NCBI GenBank assembly: GCA_022695795.1
Contig: MU404125.1
Coordinates: 1 to 64,000, forward strand
Length of the DNA: 64,000 nt
DNA from: Biscogniauxia marginata
Taxonomy: Eukaryota; Ascomycota; Sordariomycetes; Xylariales; Xylariaceae
Direction of reading: 5' to 3'
Part shown: positions 48,330-61,400 of the stretch, piece by piece
Numbering within the stretch: the first letter of the stretch is position 1
How the letters are laid out: every line of letters starts with the position of its first letter
Made by a program: the position numbers and the translations under genes
The notes under the pieces: model-generated
Told to the model about the DNA's origin: nothing
Database searches by the model: none
The model's input: the letters and a program-made list of their open reading frames with translations, nothing else

Positions 48330-50551
48330 GTTTTATGGATGTTGAGTAAAACTGACCAAAGGATTGAGCGAGCGGCGACGTAGTGCTAAGTAGAGCCTGA
48401 TGCGGTAACTACCTAGTCGTTGTAACTTCGAAAAGGGGGTTAGGCTATGTCTCACAACTTGTAACTTAGACGTGGTGGTTAAAGAAAACATCAAAAGGGA
48501 GGTTGAAGCACCTTAACCCCTAGCATACTAAGGGGCACTTTTTGTTCCTCGCAATGACATTCGGAGAAAGCTCTCTTTGACGGTTGACTTTAGGTTCAGG
48601 AGAAACTCACAGTTGAGCCCTGGCTGACTGATGAACCCTATTTTACACCAAGGTAATATCGCTAATAAATATCTCAGCATTAAAAAGAAATGGTATAGGA
48701 GTAGAGTTCGCGAATCCACGATGGCGTCCTTGCAACCAGCTTTTTGAGTTTACATGTGCATTGGTGGAGAGCCGCAAACGGGCAGCTTCTCAACCAACCA
48801 ACCCATTTGGACAATTCAGCTGTACAGTGGCGGTAACTTTTGTCAATCTATGTCCTCTCATTAAACTCTTCCATGATAAGACAGGAAGGATAACGTTAAA
48901 ATGCATTGCGATTTAAACTACTTAGTATTCAGTATCAGATCAACTGCGATTAACAATCTCTCAGGAACAATTACACGTATAAGTGATACCAACTCCCCCT
49001 CTTCTTTTTGCTACTAGCAATGGAGCCTTGGGGAGGGTTCCATGCTCCCTGCAAAGATGATAGACCGTGTAGATCAAGGCCGCATCCTGCATCGGCATAT
49101 ACCAGAAGAAGTGTCATGCAGAAGCGGCAGGCTGCAGTTATTGGATGCAAGAGGCATATATAGTCCTGTGAGGGCAGGCCGGCCTGCCAGACGATGATGA
49201 TGATACCGATTATGCACCCCCAAGCCGATTAGAAGATGTACACATATCTATATCCTCGTACAGTTGTTCGATCGAGAAGCCGGTTGGGAGTTGGACTCGG
49301 ATAAGTCGCGATTAATTTCTTTAGGCTCACGAGCCTATCCGGCGTGATAAACCTGCGAGATTTGAAAGCACTGACTACTTCAAATTTTTAGAAATGAAGA
49401 GTGAAATTCTCATTAGATCGTTCGACATTCAGTAGAGAACAGGTCGACACTTTAAGGTTACGGCCGCAAAGCCTGGCTATAATCGTTCTACTACCCTGGG
49501 ATCTATGTTCGCGATGCGTGTCATTGTGTATTTCGGAAAAGGCATGAGAGGTAGTTCACTAAAAAGGAATTACTAGTGCCGAGAAGTAGTGGCTCGCCTC
49601 TACGATGTGGATATGAACGACGACGACTCGTCTACTAATAGAGTAGTGGCTTGGGCAGACTCTCCATGTGGGCTAGGTGGAAGCATCGAGGGGGGGGGGG
49701 CTCTTTGGTTAACGAAGGTGCTCAAGTCCTAGGGTCCTAGACGTTTTGACCGTTGATTGGGAGTGAGGTCAAGGATATCATGGCTACTTGCTTTAGTGTT
49801 GGCACGTGTGGCAATGTGTTCAAATGAGTACGGTCCGGTACCACGGAGGAAAGGAGGTGAAGAAGGGAGTCGATTGGAAGGCCGCATTAGAATGGACATA
49901 TGATATTACGCTCTGTCATATGTACGACGACTGATTAGGCCGGAGTGGTTGCTTACCGAGTAGTAATAGAAGCAAGTATCAAGAAGTTTGGTAGGTGTCG
50001 TAAGACTGTACTTGGTCAAAGAGCTGTAGAGAACACACATACGGTACTGGTATTCTGGGCTGCTAAATCTCGAGGCTATGTGTTAGTTATATCAGTGTTA
50101 GGAGGTGTGTTTCGCGAATGGAAGAGATAGGGGAACCGATATTAAGAAGGAAAATACGCCGTGCTGAATGTTGTTGGTGGAACTATGTTAGGAACTACAT
50201 AAAGAACTACATGTATGCTGATAACAGTTGTAAGTACTACCAACACATCGCTAAGGCATGCCCATAATGTCTTTGATAAACACTGCATACCTAGTAGGTG
50301 GTTATGTGTACCCGCTTTATCTCCTCGTGTGGTTTTGATTTATACGTACACGATCAGGTACGTATAAGTTGAGTTTCTGCCGCCAGCAGTCGACATGATT
50401 TGGAAATTAATCAATCTTCAACCCCAACTCGGGCAATTCTATTTTCGCACACATCATGTTTCTACTACGAGTAATAATAGGCACATCTGAGGCCCCTCGG
50501 CTTTAGGAGTTGGAGTTGAAGCCGGTACAGTAGCACCTGGCGCCACCAGGG

Positions 50552-50592
50552 TTTTTTTTTTTGGTTTTTTTTTTTGGTTTTTTTTTTTTTGT
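50552..50592. repeat. Poly-T tract interrupted twice by GG
   Basis: Three T runs of 11 to 15 bases are separated by GG pairs, giving a tandem-like pattern on the plus strand. Confidence 0.85.
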
Positions 50593-50827
50593 ATGTGCCC
50601 AATCTGACCAAAGACCATATCAAGTTTCTATCCTGCCGGTAAGCTGCGAGAGTAAGGGGCAGAAAGCCCTCGATTGTCGTCATATCCCCCTCACGGCCAC
50701 CTGGTAATGTACAGTATTGTACAAAGCATTCTGCACTCTGCTAACTTTGGGTAGTTGTAATAACACCAGTACGAGTCCACGTAGGCACATGCGAAATAGC
50801 TACATGGGAGGCCACTCCCTGTATAAG

Positions 50828-50852
50828 TAGATAGATAGATAGATAGATAGAT
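50828..50852. repeat. GATA tetranucleotide microsatellite
   Basis: About six tandem TAGA/GATA units. As a by-product it forms multiple overlapping WGATAR sites, but it is far from any gene start. Confidence 0.85.
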
Positions 50853-51376
50853 ATCCTGGGTATTAACGGGTTTCACCCATGGGCTGGATCGAGGCTTTTT
50901 AATTGACAGCAGCGGACTTGAACCTGGTCCAGGGGGGGTGTTTGCCGTCGTGCGCTTTCGTCATTTGTTTTACGCCCAAAAGACACCCAACGCAACTCTG
51001 CCAAGCGCAGATTACCAAAGCCTACTGGGCCCAACATTGAATCACAACCCCATCTCGATGCGGAGACCATCTCTCTATCTCCTCAATGACCATCCAGACA
51101 ACTGTCTAGTGTAGGTACTGTACATTAGGTATGTAGCAGGGGTAGCATCCCACCAAGCGTTCTCCCGCTCCTCGTCACTTTCGATGTCTTTATTTTAGTT
51201 GATGATCGCTCATAGCGGAAGCGGAAGTAGAAGCAGAAGCAGGAAGTAGGAAAAGAAAAGGAGCAACAATATGAAGGCATATACGAAGGATTAATCGCGT
51301 GACATGGATGTTTACATACCTGATGTTGGTATAAAAAAGTATCATTCCTTTGTTGCAGAATGACTGGAGTGAATAT

Positions 51377-51388
51377 GTACCTAGGTAC
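51377..51388. repeat. 12-bp palindrome GTACCTAGGTAC
   Basis: Equals its reverse complement. Member of the TACCTA/TAGGTA family in non-coding DNA. Confidence 0.8.
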
Positions 51389-51599
51389 TCTCTTTTTTCT
51401 TTTTCGTCATTAACAACAGACCTTAGGTAGGTAGTTATACAAAAAGACCTTAAGAAGAAAAGGAGCGAAAGTATTATATCTGTACATACCTACCTATACA
51501 TTACCTGCCCGTGTTTATTGAGATGCATGTTAGGTACATGCCGTTGTAATTGGATTGCGATCTACCCCCCCTTGTACCAACCTTTCGGAGGCGTGCACG

Positions 51600-51725
51600 T
51601 TCTGTGCTAGGTACATCGCTAGGTACATCGCTTAGGGGAGCGAGGTACATACCGGTATTAGGTAGGCGCCTCTAGGGTACTAGGTGCCTCTGCTAGGTGC
51701 GGGCTCTGCTAGGTACGTACGTTAG
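51600..51725. repeat. Cluster of CTAGGTAC-type repeats
   Basis: A perfect 12-bp tandem duplication GCTAGGTACATC lies at 51606-51617 and 51618-51629. It is followed by GAGGTACATACC, TTAGGTAGG, TACTAGGTGCC, CTGCTAGGTGCG and CTGCTAGGTACG. This is the densest patch of the motif family in the window, about 230-350 bp before the kin1 ATG. Confidence 0.75.
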
Positions 51726-51956
51726 GCCTAACACTGCAGCTAAACAAGCATCACAGGCCTTGGGATAAAGTTCTTAAAAGGGGAAAAGAGGGACAAATCT
51801 CCTGGAAGGTTGTCGCTTTTCCAAATCTCCGGAATCTGTCAGTACCTAATTTCGAGCCTTTCCACACCCAAACGTGCTTGGACTTCTCGACCTCCCAGCC
51901 TCAGCATTTAATACCTTTTGGGGGTACCCTTCTCCGAGTCCTCCTTTATCATAGCA

Positions 51957-54900
51957 ATGTCCAGTTCAGCAACCGGACAACACCAACAGCACCAGCAACA
52001 GCAGCCGCAGCCGCAGCAGCCGCAGCAGCAGGCCCAACACCACCACCACCATCGCCATTCCTCCTCGTCATTCTCGTCCCCGCGAACCCACCACCACCAC
52101 CGCCAGGGCCAGGGCCAGGGTCACCACCACAGCCAGCCTACCCGTGCCCACTCGACACGTTCACGTCCGACCACTTCCACCACCACCACCACCGCCACCA
52201 GTCCTGCCTCCTCCTTCAACAACAACAATAATAACTCTGGGCCCCCTCCACATCGCTCTTCGTCCACCTCGCACCACCACCGTCGCCATAGTCGCCAGCA
52301 CTCCTCCTCGGGCCGACCAATTGGAGACATTCTGCCACAGCAGGACTATGAAACTTCGAACGTAGCTCAGCAGCCCAAGCGAAGTTCTAGCAAAGACCGC
52401 CCTCCCCCGGTCTCCGTCCCCGTCCCCGTCCCCGTCTCCCGTGCCACCGACTCCAAGGGTCTTCATCGTCGCAGCAGCTCCCGATCGAGCCACGCCCACA
52501 ACGACATGGCCGGCCCTACCGCCGTTGCGAACAACGCTGGCCCTGCTGCCGTCCCGCCCGTCATGCAGGCCGCAGCAGATGCCCGCGCCACCAAGCAGAG
52601 GACATCGCGGACCTCAATCCCTACCCAATCCGGGAAATGGATCCTGGGCAAGACCATCGGTGCCGGCAGCATGGGCAAGGTCAAGCTTGCACGCAAAGAA
52701 GACGGCACCGAACAGGTCAGTCACCCTCAACCTCGTCACTAAATCAAATGAGTTCTACCGCTAACCGTCGTCTCCCTCGTCCAGGTTGCCTGCAAGATCA
52801 TCCCGCGAGGCTCAACCGAGGATGGCCACCACAGCCGGGCGGACAAGGAAAGGGCCGATCAGTCGAAAGAGATCCGCACTGCTCGCGAGGCCGCCATCGT
52901 CACCCTCCTCCAGCACCCCTATATCTGTGGCCTGCGTGATGTCGTTCGGACCAACTATCATTGGTACATGCTCTTCGAATACGTGAATGGCGGCCAGATG
53001 CTCGATTATATCATCTCCCACGGCAAGCTGAAGGAGAAGCAAGCGAGGAAATTCAGTAGGCAGATTGCCAGCGCTCTTGATTACTGCCACCGCAACAGCA
53101 TCGTTCACCGTGATCTCAAGATCGAGAATATTCTTATCAGCAAGACGGGCGACATCAAGATTATCGACTTTGGGTTGAGCAATCTTTTCGCTCCCCGTGG
53201 CCATCTCAAAACATTCTGTGGCAGTCTGTATTTCGCCGCCCCCGAGCTGCTCCAGGCGCGCGCGTACACCGGGCCCGAGGTCGACGTCTGGAGCTTCGGC
53301 ATCGTCCTCTACGTCTTGGTATGCGGCAAGGTTCCTTTCGATGACCAAAGCATGCCGGCTCTGCATGCCAAAATCAAGAAGGGCTATGTAGAATACCCTA
53401 ACTGGCTATCTAGCGGCAAGTACACCACACCCGCTTATTTTACTTATACTTGACTAACGGTCGGCATAGACTGTAAGGGCTTACTATCTCGGATGCTTGT
53501 CACTGACCCTAAACAACGAGCGACTATGTACGAAGTCATGAACCACCCATGGCTAGTGAAAGGCTACAGCGGTCCGCCAGACAACTACTTACCGCGGCGT
53601 GAACCCTTGACTCTTCCCCTGGAACCAGAGGTCATCAATGCTATGACTGGTTTCAATTTCGGGTCACCGGAATCTATCAAGGGCCAACTGACGAGACTCG
53701 TGGAATCGGAGGAGTACAAACGGGCCGTGCAGCTTATGCAGAAAGAGAAAGAGATGCCGCAAGCACCGAAGGATATCGAGAAGAAGCGAGGGTTTGGCTT
53801 CGACTTCTACAAACGGCGGAACTCTGGGAGCAGCCGAGACAACTTGACCACTCCCAGCTCGGATGCCCTACAACTAGGCATCGATCCCCTCAATGCCTAC
53901 AGTCCCCTACTATCTATCTACTACCTAGTGAAAGAGAAGCAGGACCGTGACAAGGTGGATGCGGTGCCGAAGTCACACACACCCAAGAATGTGGCCGACT
54001 CGCCGATGCCTGAGATAGCCCCTCCCCCCGAAGCCCACACCAATACCACGGCCTACGAAATGGCTGGGGAGAAAGCCACTGGTGGGCGGTCACGGCCTCG
54101 TGCTAGAACTCACGGAGAAGACGATGCCCCCGAAGACGTCAAGAAAGCTCAGCTGTCGCCGAATATGCTCTCTCCGCCAGAGGTCCCTCCTGATGTACCG
54201 ACAAAGAAGGAGAGTACTGCAGCTGGTATTCTCCGGCGATTCAGCACAAGGCGCCGTAGAGAACCGGAGAGACTAGACAAGGATCGATCTCACCCCCCCG
54301 TAGTTCATGTCCACACTCCTAACGAAGCCCCGGTGACGCCTCGTAAGAGCTTTAGCATCCGAAGATCAAGACGAGAGCGAGACGAGCCCCAAGGATCTAG
54401 GTTGCGTTCGGGCAGTAGCCAACCTCAACATCGCGATCTACTAAGCCCACCACTATCTGCTGGTGGTAATTTGTCTGGTAGCAAGAAGGGTCTGGGACGA
54501 TCTACTAGCGTGAACTCTGCGGACTTTAGAAGACGACCTTTTGAATCCGCTAGCGGGCTCCCCAAAGATCCACCACAAACGAGTGGTTCTGACCAGTCGA
54601 CAGCTACTGACAAACCGGTGCAAGAACCGAAGAGTTCCTTGAACTCACGGGCCACATCGATGAGAGCTAAACCGCTTGGGCATGCTCGCAGAGAAAGCAT
54701 CCAGGCTAGGAGAGCTCGTCGAGAAGGAGCTCGCGCAGCCGACGTTCCCGAGGAGACGGACCAGGAGCTCGGTGAAGCTAGCGGTAACTCGGCAGAGCGC
54801 TTGGATGACTCTGAACTATCCAAGCCCGTCTTCCTCAAAGGTCTCTTCAGCGTTTCTACAACATCCACGAAGTCGGTTCCCGCAATCCGTACTGATGTCA

Positions 54901-55400
54901 AGAGAGTGTTGAAACAGCTCGGTGTCGAATACACTGAGATACGTGGGGGGTTTTCTTGTCGTCACATGCCCAGTATCGACTTGAACAAGGTGGCGGATAT
55001 GCCCGGCAGCCCCGTGCCTGCTCCTGGTCATCGTCGTAAGTTCAGTTTTGGCATCAGGGGTGAGCGTGAACGAGACGAGCTTCGGGAGCTAGATCGAGGA
55101 CAACCGCCGACCCCGCGGACTCCCGGGAAAATGCCAGCCGAAAGGGGTGATTCGACCTCGGATCTTTCGGAGCAAGAAAGCATCGGCCGGGATCTCGCGG
55201 GACCTTCGAGGCGAGTTCCTGGGGAGACTATGACGCATGTGCAGAGTGATTTAGGTGGAAACATGGTGCTAGAATTCGAGATCTTTATCGTCAAAGTGCC
55301 GCTACTTTCATTGCATGGGCTCCAATTTAAGCGCATGGAGGGAAATACGTGGCAGTTCAAGAACATGGCGGATCAAATTCTCAAGGAGCTGCGTCTATAG
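51957..55400 (+). CDS. kin1: Kin1/MARK-type serine/threonine kinase
   Basis: PAR-1/MARK-family kinase for cell polarity and exocytosis at the growing tip and septa. Exons 51957-52715, 52785-53415 and 53470-55400 give 1106 residues, the usual Kin1 size. The first 220 residues are low-complexity (Gln, His, Ser, Asn runs). The kinase domain begins near residue 230: glycine loop GAGSMGKV, Lys257 in VACKII, His361-Arg-Asp363 in [14 protein letters not shown], and the activation-loop motif [12 protein letters not shown]. The C-terminal KA1 membrane-binding domain is seen in [20 protein letters not shown] and ends KELRL. The second intron (53416-53469) has a GC donor (GCAAGT) and AG acceptor; using the nearby GT instead creates a stop. 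The ATG chosen is the first in the frame. Confidence 0.95.
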
Positions 55401-57236
55401 TCACATAGGCTGGCTGCTGCCGAATAGCTTTCTCAGACTAGAAGCGGGCCGGAATGGGCAATTCTTTTTTTTTCTCTTTCTTTTTATTTTAACCTGGGAC
55501 AGAGTTCGGCTTTGCTGTACCACGCACACGGCGGTCTGCCATATCAAGCTTCCATATGCCCCGAGGTTCTTTGGTAATGGATATGGGCATATCACGTTTG
55601 AATAGGTCACCATTTATAATTATCTTATTTGCAAGGCACGACGGTCTGCCGTTAGGTAATGATAAAGGGGACAGGGGGGGGGAGTGGCGGCAGTGGTGGT
55701 GGTGGTTGCGGTGGTGGTGATGGTGGGGTTCTCCTAAGGCACTGCTTGTCAGGAGAGCCTGTTGTATAGGTAGGTAAGGATACGAGGTGACTGGTAGGGT
55801 TTTGGCGCGAAAACGGGGGCTCTTAACGACCATGATGTTTCCTAATCAGCGAATACAAGTAGTAATGTAGAGAGAGTGTGTATATCAGATCAGTTATTAG
55901 CGTCGTCGATTTCTTTTGCCACGGCTTGTGCTGTGGCTTGGAAGATATAGAGGCTTTGTACGGTTTAGGGATGTGAACTGAACTGCTTTTTTGCCATGTG
56001 ACGCTATGTATATATATGTAAAAGAAATGATGATAATTATAATTATGTGGTGCTATAGAAACGGTGTAGGAGATCTCTTGATGTTATATTGTATTACCTA
56101 TTTTCAGTATAGTACTGTAGTACCTAACAGGTTTTTAGTCTTGTTTTTGCCGTCCTCCGAATTAGTAAGCGGCGGTAGTTTATGGTATGTGCGTCAGAAG
56201 AGAAAAAGAAAAACACCCCGCAAAAGGTACCCGCAAAAGGTACGTACTGGGTAGAAAAGGCTGATGAGCCTCAAGCTCTGGCAGGGTAGTTACCTCCGGC
56301 TGTATATGGTCCGTGCACGCATGCCAGTCGGCAGATTGGAGGAGGGAGCGGGCTTCTTGCGGTGCCTCGCAGAACCCATTGGTCTACCACCACCAAGTGC
56401 ACATCTCCAACCTTCACGCCTTGTTAATAATTGTCCGCAATTACTCTTCGACGTCTCAGCCTTTTCGACATTCACGAACAGACCCATCTCTTTCTCTTCC
56501 TACGCACACCTGAACTTTCCCCTTCGAGCATTCTCCTTCACGCCGAGATATCCTCTAGACCACCACCCAATTGAATGAAGCCGGGCCAAGTCTTGCCGTC
56601 GCCTCCCGCTCTGAGCATTGGATTTCAACCTTGCGCCAATAGCACAGCCACCGTCTGTCTGCACTGAGCAGTCCCAGACTACACGCCGCTGGTACACATT
56701 GGCGACAGCCTATTGTCTACCCAACTCCCGTCATCTCGCATTGTCTAGCGCGTTTGTCCTTCGCGACCCCAGCCGGAAGTACCTGCAAAGCTCAGCAGTC
56801 CCCCGACAGCGGCCCAACCAACCACGGAGCCGTTCTGCCCCTGATTATAACCGATCTCGGGCCATACACCCATATTTCCCCGTCTTCAGCATCGCAATTG
56901 GGTGCCAGAGCTCGATCGCTCAACGATTCTACCCGTTGCTACTGTGAGCAGAAGCATCCCGAAGGCGATTGGCGGCGACTGTATACTTCTTCGCAACAAC
57001 CCAACTCCATCCTTTCTTGGTAACTGCATCGATTGACCGAGGTAACGAAGGGCTCTCTTGCGCAACCGCTTTGATACCGCTCAGATAGCCTGGAGAGTGA
57101 GTCTGTAGAAGACTGACGTAGCATGTTATCATCCTTCCCACGTCTGACGGGAACACAGAGGCACAAACGCGAATCCTCCGACTTCAAGCCATCCCATCCC
57201 ATCAACGAGTACCCTGCGCTCTCTCAAACAACCAAC
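55401..57236. other. Intergenic region kin1 / caf40
   Basis: Holds the kin1 3' UTR (a GGT-rich repeat near 55690-55725) and, from about 56400, the CT-rich promoter and probably long leader of caf40. No gene supported. Confidence 0.55.
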
Positions 57237-58448
57237 ATGATGCCAAATCCCAATATGTACGGCCATCATCAGTACAACCCGCACCCCGAACAGCCCTGGA
57301 TGCACCAGCAATCCAACCATCAGCACCAAGCCCAGCAAGCTGCTGCTGTCGCTGCTGCCCAACAACAACACTACAACCGCTTGGCGAACGCACATGGCAA
57401 TGTCGGCGCTGGCATGGGTGCCAACATTCCTAACCATGTTCAGGACAACGGTCTAGAGAACGTATCTGAAGATAACCGTAGGACGTTAAATTTTATAGCA
57501 GATCTGCTGAGCGAGAACACGCGCGAGGCTGCCCTTCTCGAACTTAGCAAGAAGCGAGAGCAAGTTCCCGAGCTGGCGCTTATTCTCTGGCACTCTTTCG
57601 GTTAGTAGTTCCGTCTTCTTGTTGCGATAACCAGGAGGCAAGGCTAACCCACATAACCCAGGTGTCATGACCTCTCTGATGCAGGAGATCATCTCGGTGT
57701 ACAATCTCCTCAACCCCTCGCAGCTCACAGCGGCCGCTTCCAATAGAGTCTGTAATGCTCTTGCCTTGCTCCAATGCGTAGCGTCCCACAACGATACTCG
57801 GACTCTGTTCTTGAATGGTATGTAGAGTACAGATTATATGTAGTCCGTACCCCTTATAGTCGTCGACGGCGTAACTGATGGCTTAATATAGCGCATATCC
57901 CCCTCTTCCTCTACCCGTTCTTGAACACGACCTCCAAGTCGAGACCGTTTGAGTATCTTCGCCTCACGTCACTTGGCGTTATCGGCGCGTTGGTCAAAAA
58001 TGATTCCAGTGAGGTGATTAACTTCCTCCTTACGACGGAGATTATTCCACTGTGCCTACGCATCATGGAGACCGGATCGGAGCTTAGCAAGACTGTCGCC
58101 ATCTTCATCGTCCAAAAGATCTTGCTCGATGACAATGGCCTCAACTACATCTGCGCTACTTACGAGCGCTTCTATGCTGTAGGGACAGTTCTTAGCAACA
58201 TGGTTGCTCAGTTGGTTGAACAGCAGACTGCCCGGCTCCTCAAGCACGTCGTGCGCTGCTTCCTGCGCTTGAGCGACAATGCTCGCGCCCGAGAGGCCCT
58301 CCGCCAATGCCTACCAGAGCCTCTTCGCGACGCTACCTTCAGCTCGGTCCTCCGCGACGATGCGGCAACCAAGCGTTGTCTGGCTCAGCTGCTTATTAAT
58401 CTCTCTGACAATGTTGTCGACACCGGAAGTGGCCATAATGCCATGTAA
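57237..58448 (+). CDS. caf40: CCR4-NOT subunit Caf40/Rcd1 (CNOT9)
   Basis: Armadillo-type scaffold subunit of the CCR4-NOT deadenylase complex, acting in mRNA decay and repression. Exons 57237-57600, 57662-57817 and 57892-58448 give 358 residues. A Gln/His/Ala-rich N-terminus (about 65 residues) precedes the highly conserved Rcd1 domain: [56 protein letters not shown], and FPL-type repeats including [14 protein letters not shown] and [12 protein letters not shown]. The end reads LINLSDNV. Introns GTTAGT/CCAG and GTATGT/ATAG are both phase 1 and keep frame. An in-frame ATG at 57123 would add 38 residues; I prefer 57237 because the extra part looks like leader. Confidence 0.94.
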
Positions 58449-61400
58449 TCGGTGCCTACAGCAAGGTGATGCGCCTTGTGGTTATCCCATAATACTCAAC
58501 CGCTCTAATCGATAATCCGAATACCGCATCAGTCTGGCGCATTCTCCCTCAATGTCTCCACCTACCAGTCCTTGAAGCCCCAATCAGCTTTATATTATTC
58601 CATCCGGTCTAATATGCATGATCACACAAACCGGTTGCTGTTACCGGGCGTCATCCCGTTTCAGTCATTCTCAATTGGAGGGAGGGGCAACATTCGTGGA
58701 TCTGCGGGTTATGGCCCAATCCTCGTCACCAGTGCTAAGGAATCGATTTTGCACACCAACTATCTCTAGACTCGAACCGACACCAAGTACTAGACAAATA
58801 CTGTTTGTCCACCGTGCATCATATAGTCATCACTGCGATCGCTAGTGACAATGACTGGGACATTCGGTATTTGCAGTGCATAAGCATTCGGCGCTCGTTC
58901 CATTGACCCATCTTATTTCCCCTTTTTCCCGTTTACTAAAGACACTTTCGCATGTTTCGTTTTGGACCTAGACTATGATATACCCCGGTGGAGTTCTTGA
59001 GACGGTACATACCCTGGCCTTGAGCTCATACCCCACATACACAGCACACTTGCAGCAATCACATGACGCATAGGCGGCGTTCAGGGGGCATCCATATTTT
59101 GTTTTGGTTTTTTTCATTTCACGGTTGTTCTCTACGTTCCCACGAAGTTTAAGATTCCGAGATTAGAGATGGAGATGATATACCTCCCCTTTTCGAAGAG
59201 GAGTAATCTGATACGCCGCATTCCCCACTTCTCTTCTCTCATACCAAAAGAAGTGACGACCAACGATGATGGGAAAACGGGGTGTGAAAAAAAAAAAAAA
59301 GAAGAGAAATTAATCAGGTTGGGGGGGGATTTGGTCTGGTCGGGTAGGTCGGGTCGGAGGGTTCAGGGTCCGGGAATTGCTTTTTCCCTGTCCGGTCAAG
59401 GTCATCATTGTCAAGTAAGGGGTTATGAGAGGTGTTTGTATTTTCTTCCCTTTTCTCCCCCTTTCCCCCTCTTCCATTTCCCCCCTATAATCATTTCGAA
59501 TGGCGTTTGTTTTCCCTTGGGCCGCATTTACGTGGGCGTAATGAAACCCTGCACCTTTTTCTGGGCATTTTCCGTGGCGTGTTGGGAGGGAAAATCTTAC
59601 TTCTTTGTTTTTGTCTCGCCATCATCGATCATCATGACGATGATTGATAAAACCACCTGTCGTCTGTATGTACGTATATGTACGTAAGGGGAAGAAAAAA
59701 GGGGGAAAGAGGAAAAAGGGAAGGAAAGAAAGAAGGAAAGGAAGAAAGAGGGAAAGGGGCCTGGGAAAGTTTAGGTAGATATAAAAAAACGGAACACATT
59801 GGTCATGTAATTGTGGTTGTTATTATCATCATAATCACCGTCGTCGGCATTATCATCATCATTGTTGTAGGTCTATGTGTATATGGGGGAAGAAGGGTGG
59901 AAGAAAAGGGGGGGGGGGATGAGAACGGAGAGAAATATAGAGGGAGTAGAGGGGGTGGGTAAACCGACGAGAGAAGAGACCAGGGAAGAGAAGGGATAGA
60001 TGTAGACACATAAATGAATGAATAAATAAATAAGTCGATCTAAATATGTTTATGGAATTTCACTTCCCTAGGTTACTCTAATTCGTCTCTTGTGATAAAT
60101 ACAAGGATCGTGGGGTTAAAGGGGCAAAGGGGGGGAGAGGCGGGAAACGGGGTTGTTCGACTTTCTGTTTAGCTATCGTATAGGTAAGATATCTATATAT
60201 ATATATCTTCAGGACTATATGTGAAAAAAAAAATTGAAAAAAGGCCAGGTTTCCTTCCTCCCGCGAGACTGCGTTGGGTATCATGTATAGACAGACAATG
60301 GTGATTCGTTTGATACGCCTAGGTGGTTGGTCAGTCATTGATCGCAAAGAAATATATCTTTTAATGCATAGCTTTTTTTTTTTTTTCTTCTTGGTTCCAC
60401 GGACCAGTAGGAACCGAGATACGACGACCGGCAGACTTTCCTGCTTGATGCGTCGCAGCTGGAGCGTGTGTGCCGAAGAATATTGCCCCAGCATTCTTAC
60501 TTCTCTTTTTTTTCGAAGTCTGGGTTGATCAAATAATGAGTAAGTTCCCCAGTGGGTCTAAGGGTGGTGGTGGTGGTATCTCTTATATTGGTGTAAGATA
60601 GGTATGGTTTATGGTAAGTTGTCGAGATTGCTGCTCCTCTGGGCTAGAATTTTCGGGTTTCCCACATTCATGCCCGGAATCTAGGGGCTCGTGGGGGATC
60701 CTTGTGTAGTAGCTAGTCGTTATTACGTTGTAATTTGTATAGTCAAGTGTTGTATTTATACATCGTGGGCGGCTTTAAGACTCGACCCAGGAGTCTGTGA
60801 GAGGCGATATGTACGTATGAATGTTTTCGGCATTGTCTAGAGTGGTGACAAGTTGTAGAGATTAGAGCGTGCGAGGTTTCTACTACCTACAGAAATGGCT
60901 CACCTGTATGGTAAATCTAGTCGATGAAAGAAAGTGGCTATATATCCGAGGTCTGATCTATCAAGTAACTCGCGGTTATAAAATGAAGAGAACTTAGGTT
61001 TTGCCAACTCGCCTAGTTCTCTTGTCGTCGTGCTGTAGCTAGTTGTTACACTACCTATGGATGATATGACGGCTCTTAGGCGATGTATGACAAGAAGCCT
61101 TACCATGCACGCATGCAGTGCATGTCTTAATACCCCGGGCTGCATATCTGCGGGCAGCCTAAATGCTACTACATCAATCATTAGGTAGATAGCATAACTA
61201 TAAAGTGACCTCACTCACGAGTGCGATGCATTCCAGGCAAACGGTGTCGAACCTTGAAGCCACACCTCCTTATTCACTGTCAATTTGGTAACCGCTTGAC
61301 ATAGCATTGCTACTACTACAGGTTAGCTAGCCCAGAGGCAAATTTGAGTAGGTAGCTAAACTGGACCAAGGCTCGCGTCTCTACCGAGGCAGTAGGAAGC

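Larger units (their letters stand above)
48330..51956. other. Gene-poor DNA upstream of kin1
   Basis: No gene supported. It contains a T/GG tract at 50552-50592, a GATA tetramer repeat at 50828-50852, the palindrome GTACCTAGGTAC at 51377-51388, and a cluster of CTAGGTAC-type repeats at 51600-51725. The last few hundred bases are likely the kin1 promoter and leader. Confidence 0.5.

Noticed and set aside
50895..50930. tRNA T-arm-like string (GGTTCAAGTCC on the minus strand)
   Set aside because: The flanking bases do not pair into a T stem and no acceptor or anticodon arm is found.
57123..57236. Longer N-terminus for Caf40
   Set aside because: In-frame ATG exists, but the added residues show no conservation pattern and look like leader; kept only as an alternative.
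59169..59962. Two plus-strand frames downstream of caf40
   Set aside because: Made of homopurine and homopyrimidine runs with no domain; best read as non-coding.
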